The notes: generated from the sequence alone by a model not told the origin. A stretch of DNA of 64,000 nt from JACVRM01 sp046262315 (GCA_046262315.1 JBHEMZ010000084.1:12720-76719); one strand, 5' to 3'. Numbered from the stretch's first letter, positions 50,148 to 59,441 are shown. Made by a program: numbers and translations.

Positions 50148-53135
50148 GTGGACGAGCAGCAGATAGCCGAGCTCAAGCGCTGGGCAGAGCGTCTCCAGAG
50201 CGAAGGGGACAGCGCCGAGCTCCGTGCCGCGGGCCGCGCGCTCGACCTGGCGACGACCGAGATCGAGCGTCTGCGGGCAGCGCTGACGGTCGAAGAGCCC
50301 GCTGCGGAGCCCGCGCCGAAGCGGCGACGGCGTCGCATCTTCGACCTCGAAGCCGACGAGGACGACGAGTCGGAGGCCTTCGCCTGGCGGCCGGCGGAGC
50401 GCGCGGCCAGGCGGGAGGTAAGCGACTCCGGCCCGAACGGGCGCCCGGCGACGAGCGTTGTGCTCGAGCGACCAAGTTCACGCTCACCCAACGGCGCGCC
50501 TGCGGCCCGCCCGGCGAGCGAGCGCCCGCGCCAGCGTCCACCGCGCCGCGAGCGGCACACGCTCGAGGCGATCCGCATGCCGGGGCGCGGCACACTGATC
50601 GCGGCCGGGATGGTCGCGGCAGTCGCGGTCGGAGCCTTCGGCGCCGTGCGGATCGCCTCGCCCGACCTGGGGGTCGACGGCCCGCCTGGGAATGCGAAGA
50701 TCGGTGCCGCGGAGCTGGCATCTCTCGCCTTCGCCGTGCGCGCCGACGAGCGCACGCTGCGCGAGGCGCGCTGGGTGCTTGACGACGAGGACGTCGGCTC
50801 CCGAGTCGTCCGTAAGGACGGCATCGCCACTTTCGCCGGCGCCGGCCTGGAGGACGGCGAGCATTGGCTGGCCGTACGCGCCGACGGCAGCCTGCCCGGC
50901 TCGAGCGCGAAGCACGTCTGGCACTTCACCATCGACACCAGCCCGCCGCAGGTTCGCATCGAGCCCACCTCCCGCAAGGCGGCCGTTGCCGAGCCGATGA
51001 CTTTTGCCGGCATCGTGGACGAGGGCAGCACCGTGCAGGTCGCCGGCCGCCGCGTGGACTTGGACGAGGGCCGTTTCGCCGTCGACTTCTCGGAGCCTCC
51101 GGCCGCCCCGGTCTCGGTGCTCGTCACCGACTCGTTCGGCAACCACAGCTCCCGCTCCGTGCGCGTCGAGCTGGTCCCGCGCTCGCCGAAGGGCGCCGTG
51201 CGCGCCGTCCACGTGACCTTCTACGGGTGGGCGAACCCGGAGCTCCGCAAGGGGGTGCTCGACCTGATCGACCAGGGGCGCATCAACGCCGTCGAGCTCG
51301 ACCTGAAGGACGAGTCCGGGACGATCGGCTTCGATGCGAAGGTACCGCTCGGCCGTCAGATCGGGGCCGTGGACGAGATCTACGACCTGCGCGAGGCCAT
51401 CGACACGCTTCACCGGCGCGGCGTGATGGTGGTCGGCCGCCTCGTCGCTTTCCGCGACCCGATCCACGCAGCCGAGGCCTGGAAGCGCGGCTGGCGCAAC
51501 CAGGTCGTGCAGACGCCTGCGGGCGCGCCGTATGCGGGCTACGGCGGCTTCACGAATTTCGCGAACCCGGCGGTGCGCCGCTACAACATCGACATCGCGG
51601 TTGCCGCCGCGCGCGCCGGCATCGACGACGTGCTCTTCGACTACGTCCGCCGGCCCGACGGGCCCATCTCGGAAATGGTGTTCCCGAAGCTCCGCGGCAC
51701 CCCGGAGCGGTCGATCGCGGCCTTCCTGGCCGAGGCGCGGTCCGCGCTCAAGCCGTACGGAACCTTTCTCGGCGCAAGCGTCTTCGGCGTCGCGGCGACG
51801 CGGCCCACGGAGGTCGGGCAGGACATCGCGGCGATCGGGCGCAACGTCGACTACGTCTCGCCGATGGTCTATCCGTCGCACTGGGGCCCAGGCGAGTACG
51901 ACGTCGCCTACCCGAATGCGGAGCCGTACGCGATCGTGAAGCGCTCGCTCGCCGACTTCGAGCAGCAGGTGCGCGGGACGGGCTCCAGGGTCGTGCCGTG
52001 GCTCCAGGACTTCACGCTCGGCGTGACGTACGGGCCGGCCGAGGTGCGGGCGCAGATCGACGCTGCGCGGGACATGGGCGTCGGCGAGTTCCTGCTCTGG
52101 GATCCCAACGTCACGTACACGGGCTCGGCGCTACCGCCCGCCCCTAAGCTCGACCCGATCGAGACGAAGGTCTACACCGGTGCGCCGAAGCCCCAGCCGC
52201 GCGCCACGACGACGGCTCCGGCCGCGAGCGAACCGGCGGCCGGGCGGAGCGCAGCGTCGGTGCACGCAAACGAGCTGGGCGAGGTGCCGGTGATCATGTA
52301 CCACCAGATCCGCGCCGACGGCGGCGGCGACTATGACCTGACCCCCGCCGAGTTTCGCGCCGAGCTCGAGCGCCTGTGGCGCGACGGCTACCGGCCGGTG
52401 CGCGCGTCCGTTCTCCTCAGCGGCCGGATGAACGTTCCAGCGGGGAAGAGCCCGGTCGTGCTCACCTTCGACGACTCGACGAAGGAGCAGCTCGCGCTCG
52501 ACGAGGACGGCGAGATCAAGCCAGAGACTGCGATCGGGATCATGCTCGACTTCGCCAAGCGCCATCCCGGGTTCAAGCCGGCGGGCACCTTCTACGTCAA
52601 CCGCGAGCCGTTCGCCGGCGTCGCCGAGGGAGCGGAGCTCCTTCGCTGGCTACACGAGCACGGGTTCGAGCTCGGAAACCACACCAAGGATCACATCCCG
52701 CTGAACCAGATGAGCGGCAAGGAGGCGCAGCGGCAGATCGTGCTCGGCGCGCGGGTGATCCGTGCCGCGGTCCCCGAGGCGAACATCACCACGTTCGCGC
52801 TGCCGCTTGGAGCCTGGCCGACGCCGCATTCGATCGCGTGGCGCGGCAGCTGGGATGGGGAGAGCTACCGGCTGCGCGGAGTGTTCCTCGTGGGTGCGGA
52901 GGCGGCGAAGTCGCCATTCGCGGCCGCATTCGACCCGCACGCGATCCCGCGCATCCGCACGACACCGCGCAAGGCCCCGGATCAGGAGTGGGGCAGCTCG
53001 TGGTGGCTCGACATCCTCAAGCGAGAGCCCGGACGGCGCTACGTCTCGGACGGAGATCCACAGACGATCTCGTTCCCGCAAAACCGCGCCGGTGAGCTGG
53101 CGCCGCGCTTCCGCTCCCGCGCCAACCCGTACTAG
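50148..53135 (+). CDS. Membrane-anchored fusion of GH-like (DUF4015) and polysaccharide deacetylase domains
   Basis: 995 residues. Cytosolic N-terminal ~145 residues (coiled, then charged), one membrane helix at ~147-170 (GTLIAAGMVAAVAVGAFGA), Ig-like beta region (~175-345), a DUF4015 putative glycoside hydrolase barrel (~351-662; VRAVHVTFYGWANPEL, DDVLFDYVRRPDG) and a Pro/Thr linker. At ~712-970 is a NodB-type deacetylase with VVLTFDDST and GNHTKDH motifs, ending in FALPLGAWP. Likely acts outside the membrane on a cell-wall or exopolysaccharide. The combination of a hydrolase and a deacetylase in one chain is unusual. Confidence 0.82.
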   Translation: MDEQQIAELKRWAERLQSEGDSAELRAAGRALDLATTEIERLRAALTVEEPAAEPAPKRRRRRIFDLEADEDDESEAFAWRPAERAARREVSDSGPNGRPATSVVLERPSSRSPNGAPAARPASERPRQRPPRRERHTLEAIRMPGRGTLIAAGMVAAVAVGAFGAVRIASPDLGVDGPPGNAKIGAAELASLAFAVRADERTLREARWVLDDEDVGSRVVRKDGIATFAGAGLEDGEHWLAVRADGSLPGSSAKHVWHFTIDTSPPQVRIEPTSRKAAVAEPMTFAGIVDEGSTVQVAGRRVDLDEGRFAVDFSEPPAAPVSVLVTDSFGNHSSRSVRVELVPRSPKGAVRAVHVTFYGWANPELRKGVLDLIDQGRINAVELDLKDESGTIGFDAKVPLGRQIGAVDEIYDLREAIDTLHRRGVMVVGRLVAFRDPIHAAEAWKRGWRNQVVQTPAGAPYAGYGGFTNFANPAVRRYNIDIAVAAARAGIDDVLFDYVRRPDGPISEMVFPKLRGTPERSIAAFLAEARSALKPYGTFLGASVFGVAATRPTEVGQDIAAIGRNVDYVSPMVYPSHWGPGEYDVAYPNAEPYAIVKRSLADFEQQVRGTGSRVVPWLQDFTLGVTYGPAEVRAQIDAARDMGVGEFLLWDPNVTYTGSALPPAPKLDPIETKVYTGAPKPQPRATTTAPAASEPAAGRSAASVHANELGEVPVIMYHQIRADGGGDYDLTPAEFRAELERLWRDGYRPVRASVLLSGRMNVPAGKSPVVLTFDDSTKEQLALDEDGEIKPETAIGIMLDFAKRHPGFKPAGTFYVNREPFAGVAEGAELLRWLHEHGFELGNHTKDHIPLNQMSGKEAQRQIVLGARVIRAAVPEANITTFALPLGAWPTPHSIAWRGSWDGESYRLRGVFLVGAEAAKSPFAAAFDPHAIPRIRTTPRKAPDQEWGSSWWLDILKREPGRRYVSDGDPQTISFPQNRAGELAPRFRSRANPY

Positions 53136-53151
53136 AGCGCTCGATGGGGAC

Positions 53152-55710
53152 ATGATGGCGCCGGCCGTGCGTGCGCTCCCGCAAGGAACGGTCACCTTCC
53201 TGTTCACGGACATCGAGGGGTCGACGGCGCTCCTGCGGGAGCTCGGCGACGCGTACGCGGACCTGCTCGCCGAGCACCGGCGCGTGCTTCAGGAGGCCGT
53301 TGAGAGCGAGGCCGGCGTTGTCTTCGGCAGCGAGGGCGACGCGCTGTTTGCGGTCTTCGATGACGCCGCCGCGGCCGTGCGGGCGGCCGGCGAGGCCCAG
53401 CGCGAGCTCGCGGGCCTGCGCGTGCGCGTGCGGATGGGAATCCACACCGGCCGGCCTGCGCCCGCGGACGGTGGCTACGTGGGCATCGACCTGCACCGCG
53501 TCGCGCGCATCGCCGCCGCGGGCCACGGAGGCCAGGTAGTGCTTTCGGACGCAACGCGCGCGCTCGCAGGCGGGAGCTTCGTGTTCCGCGACCTCGGCGA
53601 GCACCGCCTCAAGGACCTGCCGGAGCCCGAGCGGCTTTATCAGCTCGGCGAGCGCGACTTCGCTCCGCTCCGCTCGCTGAGCAACACGAACCTGCCGGCG
53701 CCTGCGACGCCGCTGCTTGGCCGCCGCGCTGAGCTCGACGAGCTGAGGGAGCTGCTCGCGCGCGACGAGGTGCGTCTCGTCACGCTGACCGGACCCGGCG
53801 GCGCCGGCAAGACGCGACTGGCCGTCGCCCTCGCGGCGGACCTGGTCGACGCATACCCCAACGGCGTCTTCTTCGTCCCGCTCGCCGCTGTGTCCGATCC
53901 CGCGCTCGTCTTGCACGAGATCGTTCAGACGCTCGGCATCGCCGAGCAGCCCGGTGAGCCGCTCGCTCGCACGCTCGCGCGCCGGCTCGAGGACCGAACG
54001 CTCCTGCTCGTGCTGGACAACGTGGAGCAGGTCGTCGACGCGGCCTCTGAACTCGCAGAGCTGCTGGAGCGCGCGCCGGGGGTGCGCGTGCTGGCGACGA
54101 GTCGTGAGCCGCTGCGCGTCCGCGGCGAGCGCGAGTACGCGCTGCGGCCGCTTGCGGAGCCAGATGCGTTGGAGCTGTTCGTCGAGCGCGCGCGGGCGGT
54201 CGTCTCCGACTTCGAGCTCGACGGCGACGAGGCGGCCGCCCGTGAGATCTGCGAGCGGCTCGACCGACTGCCGCTCGCGATCGAGCTCGTCGCCGCACGC
54301 GTGAAGGTGCTCTCCCCACCCGCCATCCTCGACCGTCTCGGCGAGCGCCTGTCCTTCGTCGCCAGCACGCGGCGCGACCTGCCCGCGCGCCACCGGACGC
54401 TGCGCGGCGCCGTGGAGTGGAGCTACGAGCTCCTCGACGAGGGGGAGCGCTTCTTGTTCGCGCGCCTCGGCGTCTTCTCGGGCGGCTGGACGCTCGAGGC
54501 CGCCGAGGCGGCCTGCGGCTGCGATCTCGACGTGCTCGCATCGCTGCTGGACAAGAGCCTCGTCCGCCGCGACGGCGAAGATCGCTTCGCGATGCTCGAG
54601 ACGATCCGCGAGTACGCGCTCGAGCGGCTCGAGGAAAACGGAGCGGAGGAGGCGCGCCGGGCGCACGCCGAGTACTTCCTGGCGCTCGCTGTCGAGGCGG
54701 AGACCAGACTCGACGGCGCGGTGCAGCTCCAGACGCTCAACCTGCTGGAGAGCGAGCACGACAACTTGCGCGCTGCGCTCGGCTGGGCCCTGGAGACGGG
54801 AGCGGGGCCGGAGCGGGAGGCGCTCGGCCTGCGCCTGGCGGCGGCGCTCGGGAGTTTCTGGTACATGCACACGCACGTCCGCGAGGGCGCGTCGTGGCTC
54901 TCGCGCGCACTGGCCGCGGCGCCCGAAGGCGACCCATCCGCACGCGCGCGTGTCATGCACCACCTGGGCGTCCTGAGCGACCTGCGCCGGGACCTTTCCG
55001 AAGCCGCCCGGCTGCTCGAGGGTGCGATCGAGCTCTACCGCGAGGCGGGCGAAGCCAGGCGCGAGACGCGGGCGCTCAACAGCCTCGGCATCGTGGCGCG
55101 CAACCGCGGCGACCTCGCGCGCGCCCGGGAGCTGCTAACGCGCTGCCTCGCGATGCGCCGCGAGCTCGGAGACCGGCGGCTCGTCTCGGTGACGCTGTGC
55201 GACCTCGGCGTCGTCGCCTTTGACGAGGGCGATCTCTCCGACACTCGGCGGCTGTTCGAGGAGAGTTTGGCGATCGACCGCGAGCTCGGCGACAGGGCGG
55301 GCGTGGCGGTCAACCTCGGCAACCTCAGCTGGCTCGCCCTCGCCGAGGGCGATCTCGACGCCGCGCCGCTGCTCATGCGCGAGGCGCTGGCAGGCTTCGA
55401 GGAGCTCAGCGACCGCGAGGGCGTCGCCGAGTCGCTGGAGCAGATCGCGTGCCTGGCGGGCCGCCGCGGCCGTCCGCAGCGCGCCGCCCGGCTTGCGGGT
55501 GCGGCTGCGGCCCTTCGTGACCAGATCGGGGTCCCCCTCGCGACGGCGGCGGACGTCGACCGGCTCGAGCGCGATCTCGCGCGTGTACGTGAGGAGCTGG
55601 GCGCCGACCGGTACGCGGCGGCCTTCGCCGCAGGCAACGAGGCTGGCCCGGACACAACCCTGGACGAGGCGCGGGCGGAGGTCGAGGAACTCGCCAGCCT
55701 GCCGGCGTGA
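53152..55710 (+). CDS. Cyclase-like, NB-ARC ATPase and TPR regulatory protein
   Basis: 852 residues. N-terminal cyclase fold with FLFTDIEGSTALLREL, but the adenine-site Lys is absent (VVFGSEGDALFAVF) and the Asn is a His (GIDLHRVARIAAAGHGG), so activity is doubtful. NB-ARC-type ATPase from ~200 (TLTGPGGAGKTRLAVALA, RTLLLVLDNVEQV), then winged helix and TPR-like repeats. Start ATG 53152 gives the usual N-terminus of the family. A STAND signalling protein rather than a true cyclase is the more likely reading. Confidence 0.83.
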   Translation: MMAPAVRALPQGTVTFLFTDIEGSTALLRELGDAYADLLAEHRRVLQEAVESEAGVVFGSEGDALFAVFDDAAAAVRAAGEAQRELAGLRVRVRMGIHTGRPAPADGGYVGIDLHRVARIAAAGHGGQVVLSDATRALAGGSFVFRDLGEHRLKDLPEPERLYQLGERDFAPLRSLSNTNLPAPATPLLGRRAELDELRELLARDEVRLVTLTGPGGAGKTRLAVALAADLVDAYPNGVFFVPLAAVSDPALVLHEIVQTLGIAEQPGEPLARTLARRLEDRTLLLVLDNVEQVVDAASELAELLERAPGVRVLATSREPLRVRGEREYALRPLAEPDALELFVERARAVVSDFELDGDEAAAREICERLDRLPLAIELVAARVKVLSPPAILDRLGERLSFVASTRRDLPARHRTLRGAVEWSYELLDEGERFLFARLGVFSGGWTLEAAEAACGCDLDVLASLLDKSLVRRDGEDRFAMLETIREYALERLEENGAEEARRAHAEYFLALAVEAETRLDGAVQLQTLNLLESEHDNLRAALGWALETGAGPEREALGLRLAAALGSFWYMHTHVREGASWLSRALAAAPEGDPSARARVMHHLGVLSDLRRDLSEAARLLEGAIELYREAGEARRETRALNSLGIVARNRGDLARARELLTRCLAMRRELGDRRLVSVTLCDLGVVAFDEGDLSDTRRLFEESLAIDRELGDRAGVAVNLGNLSWLALAEGDLDAAPLLMREALAGFEELSDREGVAESLEQIACLAGRRGRPQRAARLAGAAAALRDQIGVPLATAADVDRLERDLARVREELGADRYAAAFAAGNEAGPDTTLDEARAEVEELASLPA

Positions 55711-55745
55711 ACGGTAGCCGGGCTTTCGCGCAGACTGCGGGGGCG

Positions 55746-56921
55746 ATGGAGTTTCGCCGCATCTCGAGCCTGCCGCCCTACGTCTTTGCGGAGATCGACC
55801 GCCTCAAGCTCGAGCTCCGCCGCGCGGGCGAGGACGTTGTCGACCTCGGCTTCGGCAACCCGGATATCCCGTCGCCGTCGATGGCGGTGGAGAAGCTGCG
55901 CGAAGCTGCGGCGATCGGACGCAACCACCGCTACTCCGCCAGCCGCGGCATCCCCAAGCTGCGGCAGGCGATCTGCGACCTCTACGCGCGCCGCTTCGGC
56001 GTCGAGCTTGACCCGGAGCGCGAGGCCATCACCACCATCGGTGCCAAGGAGGGGTTGTCGCACCTGCTGTGGGTGCTCGTCGAGCCGGGCGACGCGGCGG
56101 TCGTGCCGAGCCCGAGCTATCCGATCCACCTGTTCGCGCCCGCGTTCGCCGGCGCCGTCGTCGAGCGCATGCCCATCGGCTCCGAGGGCGACCTCTTCGC
56201 CGCGCTCGTCGAGACGTTCGAGCGCTCGCGCCCGCGGCCCAGGGTCGTGGTCCTCTCGTTTCCGCATAACCCGACCACAACAGTCGTCGAGCCTGCGTTC
56301 TTTCAGGCCGCCGTCGACCTCGCCCGCGAGCAGGAGGTGTTGCTCGTCCACGACTTCGCGTACGCGGATCTTGGCTTCGACGGCCACGAGCCGCCCTCGA
56401 TCCTCCAGGCCGAGGGCGCGAAGGAGGTGGCGGTCGAGCTCTACTCGCTCACGAAGTCCTTCTCGATGGCCGGCTGGCGGGTCGGCTTCCTGCTCGGCAA
56501 CGCGGAGGTGATCGGCGCGCTCGCGCGGCTCAAGTCCTACCTGGACTACGGGACGTTCCAGCCGATTCAGATTGCCTCGATCGTGGCGATGAACGAGGCG
56601 CAGGACTACCCGGCGACGGTCAACGAGATCTACCGCGGCCGGCGCGATGCTCTCTGCGACGGGCTGGCGCGGATCGGCTGGGCGGTCGAGCGGCCGAGGG
56701 GGACGATGTTCGTCTGGGCCCCCATCCCGGAGCCGTACCGGGAGCTCAGCTCGCTCGACTTCGCGGTCAAGCTCGCCCGCGAGGCGAGGGTCGCCGTGAG
56801 CCCCGGGGAGGGGTTCGGGCCGGGCGGCGAGCGGCACGTCCGCTTCGCGCTCGTCGAGAACGAGCAGCGGATCCGCCAGGCGGTCCGCGGCATCGGCCGC
56901 GCGCTCGAGCGCCTGCGCTAG
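55746..56921 (+). CDS. PLP-dependent aminotransferase, class I/II (AlaC/AspC-like)
   Basis: 391 residues, fold-type I. Catalytic Lys in SLTKSFSMAGWRVGF, with HNPTTTVVE (substrate/PLP loop) and VLVEPGDAAVVPSPSYPIH upstream. Family members make alanine or aspartate from pyruvate or oxaloacetate; the exact substrate is not decidable. ATG 55746 is chosen; GTG 55707 overlaps the previous stop and would add 13 residues (NGSRAFAQTAGA) that are atypical. Confidence 0.9.
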   Translation: MEFRRISSLPPYVFAEIDRLKLELRRAGEDVVDLGFGNPDIPSPSMAVEKLREAAAIGRNHRYSASRGIPKLRQAICDLYARRFGVELDPEREAITTIGAKEGLSHLLWVLVEPGDAAVVPSPSYPIHLFAPAFAGAVVERMPIGSEGDLFAALVETFERSRPRPRVVVLSFPHNPTTTVVEPAFFQAAVDLAREQEVLLVHDFAYADLGFDGHEPPSILQAEGAKEVAVELYSLTKSFSMAGWRVGFLLGNAEVIGALARLKSYLDYGTFQPIQIASIVAMNEAQDYPATVNEIYRGRRDALCDGLARIGWAVERPRGTMFVWAPIPEPYRELSSLDFAVKLAREARVAVSPGEGFGPGGERHVRFALVENEQRIRQAVRGIGRALERLR

Positions 56922-56958
56922 GCGCCTCGCGAACCTGCGGCCCGTCGCGAGAGTGGGC

Positions 56959-56964
56959 TACTAT
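56959..56964 (+). promoter_or_regulatory. Possible -10 box TACTAT for the tRNA-Val gene
   Basis: TACTAT about 47 bases before the mature tRNA 5' end, room for a short precursor. -35 not evident. Confidence 0.35.
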
Positions 56965-57010
56965 GAGCCGGCCGGCAAGCCGACCAAAAGTAGGCGAACC
57001 GGCGTGACCA

Positions 57011-57086
57011 GGGCGGTTAGCTCAGTTGGGAGAGCACCAGCTCGACAAGCTGGGGGTCACTGGTTCGAGCCCAGTACCGCCCACCA
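57011..57086 (+). tRNA. tRNA-Val (anticodon GAC), CCA encoded
   Basis: Cloverleaf is complete: acceptor GGGCGGT/ACCGCCC, D-stem GCTC/GAGC, anticodon stem CCAGC/GCTGG around TCGACAA (GAC at 34-36), T-stem ACTGG/CCAGT with TTCGAGC, discriminator A and encoded CCA. Position 33 reads C instead of the nearly universal U. The tRNA is the boundary of the integrated element to its right, and the element's recombinase gene runs antisense through it. Confidence 0.95.
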
Positions 57087-58800
57087 AAGTTGCGTAATTC
57101 AAACCGCGGCCACAGGGCCGCACGATCTCACCCACGGGGTTCTCCTCGTGGGTGTTTTCGTTGAAGGACTCCTCGAACGCCCGCCAGTCCGGTTCGGCGT
57201 CGGTGGCGCTCGGCCTCGAGCCGTTTTTGGCCAGCTCGCGGATGGTGGGCCCCAGTAGCGTGCCGAAGGGCTCGGTGAGTTCGGCGTGGATGTCCCCGTC
57301 CTGCTCGATCACGATGCGTTTGAAGAGAGCCTGATTGATCTGTCGGCGAAGCTGGGGCCCGGCCGAGCGATAGGTGGTCTGTGAGTTCTCGAGGAATCGC
57401 AGCGTCCCGCTGAGGTTGCCCTCGATCAGTGTGTAGGAGCTGTCGGTAGCGACGAGTCGTTCGTTGATTTGGGCCAGCGCGCCGCGGATGCGGTCTTGCT
57501 CGCTCTTGAGAAGGTCGAGCGGGATCGCCTCGGCGTAGTGCGCTTGAAGGAGCTTCGAGCGTTCTGCCAGGAGCCGTTGTTGTCGCTTGACCAGTCGCCG
57601 TCTCTCGGTCGCGGCTTGCTCGCGGACGGCCTCGAACTCAATGGTGAGCATCTGTTCGATCGCGACGCGTACGTCGGACTTGAGCTCGTAGTCGGCGAAG
57701 CTGTCCAGGACCTTCTGCTCGATCGTCTCGATGAGGACGGCCCTGAAGGTGCAGTCGGTGCGCTTGTTGTGGCGCCCAGAGCAGACGAAATACGGGTAGA
57801 TGCGGCCGGCTCGACTTCGGGCGTTGGTGATGATGAGTCGGCTGCCGCAGCCGCCGCAGAAGACGGAGCCCTTGAGGTAGTGGTTGTGTTCGCGCTGCTT
57901 CTCGCCGGCCTGGTTTTGGGCGCTGAGAATGTCTTGGACGCGTTGCCAGACCTGCGTACTAACCAAGGGTTCGTGCGTGCCGGGATACTCGGCGCCGCGG
58001 TAGCGGACGGTGCCTTTGTAGTAGGGGTCGCGAAGCCGCATGTGGAGTAGCGACTGATAGATCGGCTTGGAGGGACGCACTGGGCCCGAGACGGTTTCCA
58101 GTCCGCGCTTGTCTAGCTCGCGTACGAGTCGTCGCACGCTCCAGGCGCCCGTCGCGTAGGTCTCGAACGCCCACTTCATCAGCGGGCCGCGGACGGGATC
58201 GATCTCGACGGTTCGTATTTCGCGGCCGTTGTGGATCTGGCGGACGTTGAGGTAGCCCAGCGGTGCCTTGCCGATCGTGCCGCCAGCCTTGGCCTTTTGG
58301 GTCGATCCCTTGATGACCTCGGCCGCGAGGTTGCGCGAGTAGAACTCGGCCATGACGCTGAGGATCCCGTGCATGAACATCCCGGGCGGCGTTTCGTCGA
58401 TGTTCTCGCTGCACGAGACGAGCGCCGCGCCCGCGGAGCGGATTGCGAGGTTGATCAGGGCGTCGTCGGCTCGGTCGCGGGCCAGGCGGTCGACCTTGTG
58501 GACGATCACGTAGTCGGTGGGGTTCTCGCGGAGGTAGGCGAGCATCGCTTGCAGCTGGGGTCTGTCGGCGCTTCTGGCGCTCTCGCCTTGATCCGCGAAC
58601 TCGTCGGCAACGATCGCGCCCAGGTCGGCCGCCTTGCGACGGCCTGCTTCGCGCTGGGCTGGGATCGAGTAGCCCTCGGCCTCGCCGCCCTTCTGCGCCT
58701 GCTCCTTGGTCGAGACGCGCAGGTAGAGGACGGCGCGCGGGGCGTCGTTCTCTCCGTTCTCGGACCATGAAGTGCCGGGGTTGACGCCCTTGGGCGTCAC
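57022..58800 (-). CDS. Large serine recombinase (site-specific integrase)
   Basis: 592 residues. Resolvase N-terminus with catalytic Ser in LYLRVSTKEQAQ, EQ..R..R motif regions (ADRPQLQAMLAYL), recombinase domain (~190-280), zinc ribbon (VFCGGCGSRLIITN and YFVCSGRHNKRTDC) and a coiled-coil. The last ~20 residues (GGTGLEPVTPSLSSWCSPN) are read from the complement of the tRNA-Val gene, so the true 3' end is supplied by the chromosome at the att site. ATG 58800 overlaps the immA stop. Responsible for integration and excision of the element. Confidence 0.93.
   Translation of the reverse strand: MTPKGVNPGTSWSENGENDAPRAVLYLRVSTKEQAQKGGEAEGYSIPAQREAGRRKAADLGAIVADEFADQGESARSADRPQLQAMLAYLRENPTDYVIVHKVDRLARDRADDALINLAIRSAGAALVSCSENIDETPPGMFMHGILSVMAEFYSRNLAAEVIKGSTQKAKAGGTIGKAPLGYLNVRQIHNGREIRTVEIDPVRGPLMKWAFETYATGAWSVRRLVRELDKRGLETVSGPVRPSKPIYQSLLHMRLRDPYYKGTVRYRGAEYPGTHEPLVSTQVWQRVQDILSAQNQAGEKQREHNHYLKGSVFCGGCGSRLIITNARSRAGRIYPYFVCSGRHNKRTDCTFRAVLIETIEQKVLDSFADYELKSDVRVAIEQMLTIEFEAVREQAATERRRLVKRQQRLLAERSKLLQAHYAEAIPLDLLKSEQDRIRGALAQINERLVATDSSYTLIEGNLSGTLRFLENSQTTYRSAGPQLRRQINQALFKRIVIEQDGDIHAELTEPFGTLLGPTIRELAKNGSRPSATDAEPDWRAFEESFNENTHEENPVGEIVRPCGRGLNYATLVGGTGLEPVTPSLSSWCSPN
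57044..57086. other. Putative attachment site within tRNA-Val (left end of the element)
   Basis: The 3' half of the tRNA gene is the junction between the chromosome and the element on its right. A second copy of this sequence (the right att site) was not seen in the window and is expected beyond 64000. Exact core bounds unknown. Confidence 0.5.
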
Positions 58801-59441
58801 TGGCTGACCTCCGCGAAAGTCGGTGACGGTGCCGGGCGAACGGGGCCGCGCCAGGTGCAGCGGGAGCGTTCCTCAGTCAGCCCGAGTTGGTCGAGCCGGT
58901 AGCGGACAGCGGCGGGGCTGACCTGCAGCTGTTCGGCGAGCTGGTCGATGTTCTGTGTTCCTCTGCACCAGAGTCGCTTGACGACTCGTTTGGGCATCAG
59001 CAGGCAGGCGGCGAAGTAGTCGGCGACCCGTTCGGCCTGAGCCTGGGCGCTCTGGAAGGGTCGGTCGGCGTAGAGCCTCTGCTTCGTCGTGTGGTCGATA
59101 ACGTGCTTGAACTCGTGCATGAGGGAGAAGCGCTGCCGGAGCGGATGCTCGTCGGCGTTCAAGGCGATCAGCCAGAAGTGGCCGTCCCAGTGCGCGGAGC
59201 CGGACATCGGCAGGCCGAGCTCGGGCACGACGCGGATCCGTGGCAGCTCGCTGACCATTTCCGCCGGGACCGCATCGGTGTGGATCTCGAAGTGTTCGAG
59301 CAGTCGGTTGGCTTGCAGCTCGGCGATTCGGAGCGTCTCGAAGGGAGACAGTGGCCGCTGGGGGACGAGCGCCCGCAGCATCGCCAGGACGCTGCGTTCA
59401 GACGCGGCGGCCTTTCGATCTTGGTGTGTTAGTGGGTGCAT
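58797..59441 (-). CDS. ImmA/IrrE-family metallopeptidase
   Basis: 214 residues. The zinc motif HEFKHVIDH is at ~105-113, and ADYFAACLLMPKRVVKRLW, the segment after it, is characteristic. ImmA-type proteases cleave the cognate XRE repressor to switch mobile elements on. The stop overlaps the recombinase start (TGA/ATGA), and its 5' end overlaps the XRE gene by 44 bases, so these three form one operon. Confidence 0.9.
   Translation of the reverse strand: MHPLTHQDRKAAASERSVLAMLRALVPQRPLSPFETLRIAELQANRLLEHFEIHTDAVPAEMVSELPRIRVVPELGLPMSGSAHWDGHFWLIALNADEHPLRQRFSLMHEFKHVIDHTTKQRLYADRPFQSAQAQAERVADYFAACLLMPKRVVKRLWCRGTQNIDQLAEQLQVSPAAVRYRLDQLGLTEERSRCTWRGPVRPAPSPTFAEVSQ

Noticed and set aside
56953..57258. 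Small plus-strand ORF across the tRNA-Val gene
   Set aside because: Its peptide (AVSSVGRAPARQAGG) is the usual translation of tRNA sequence and not a gene.
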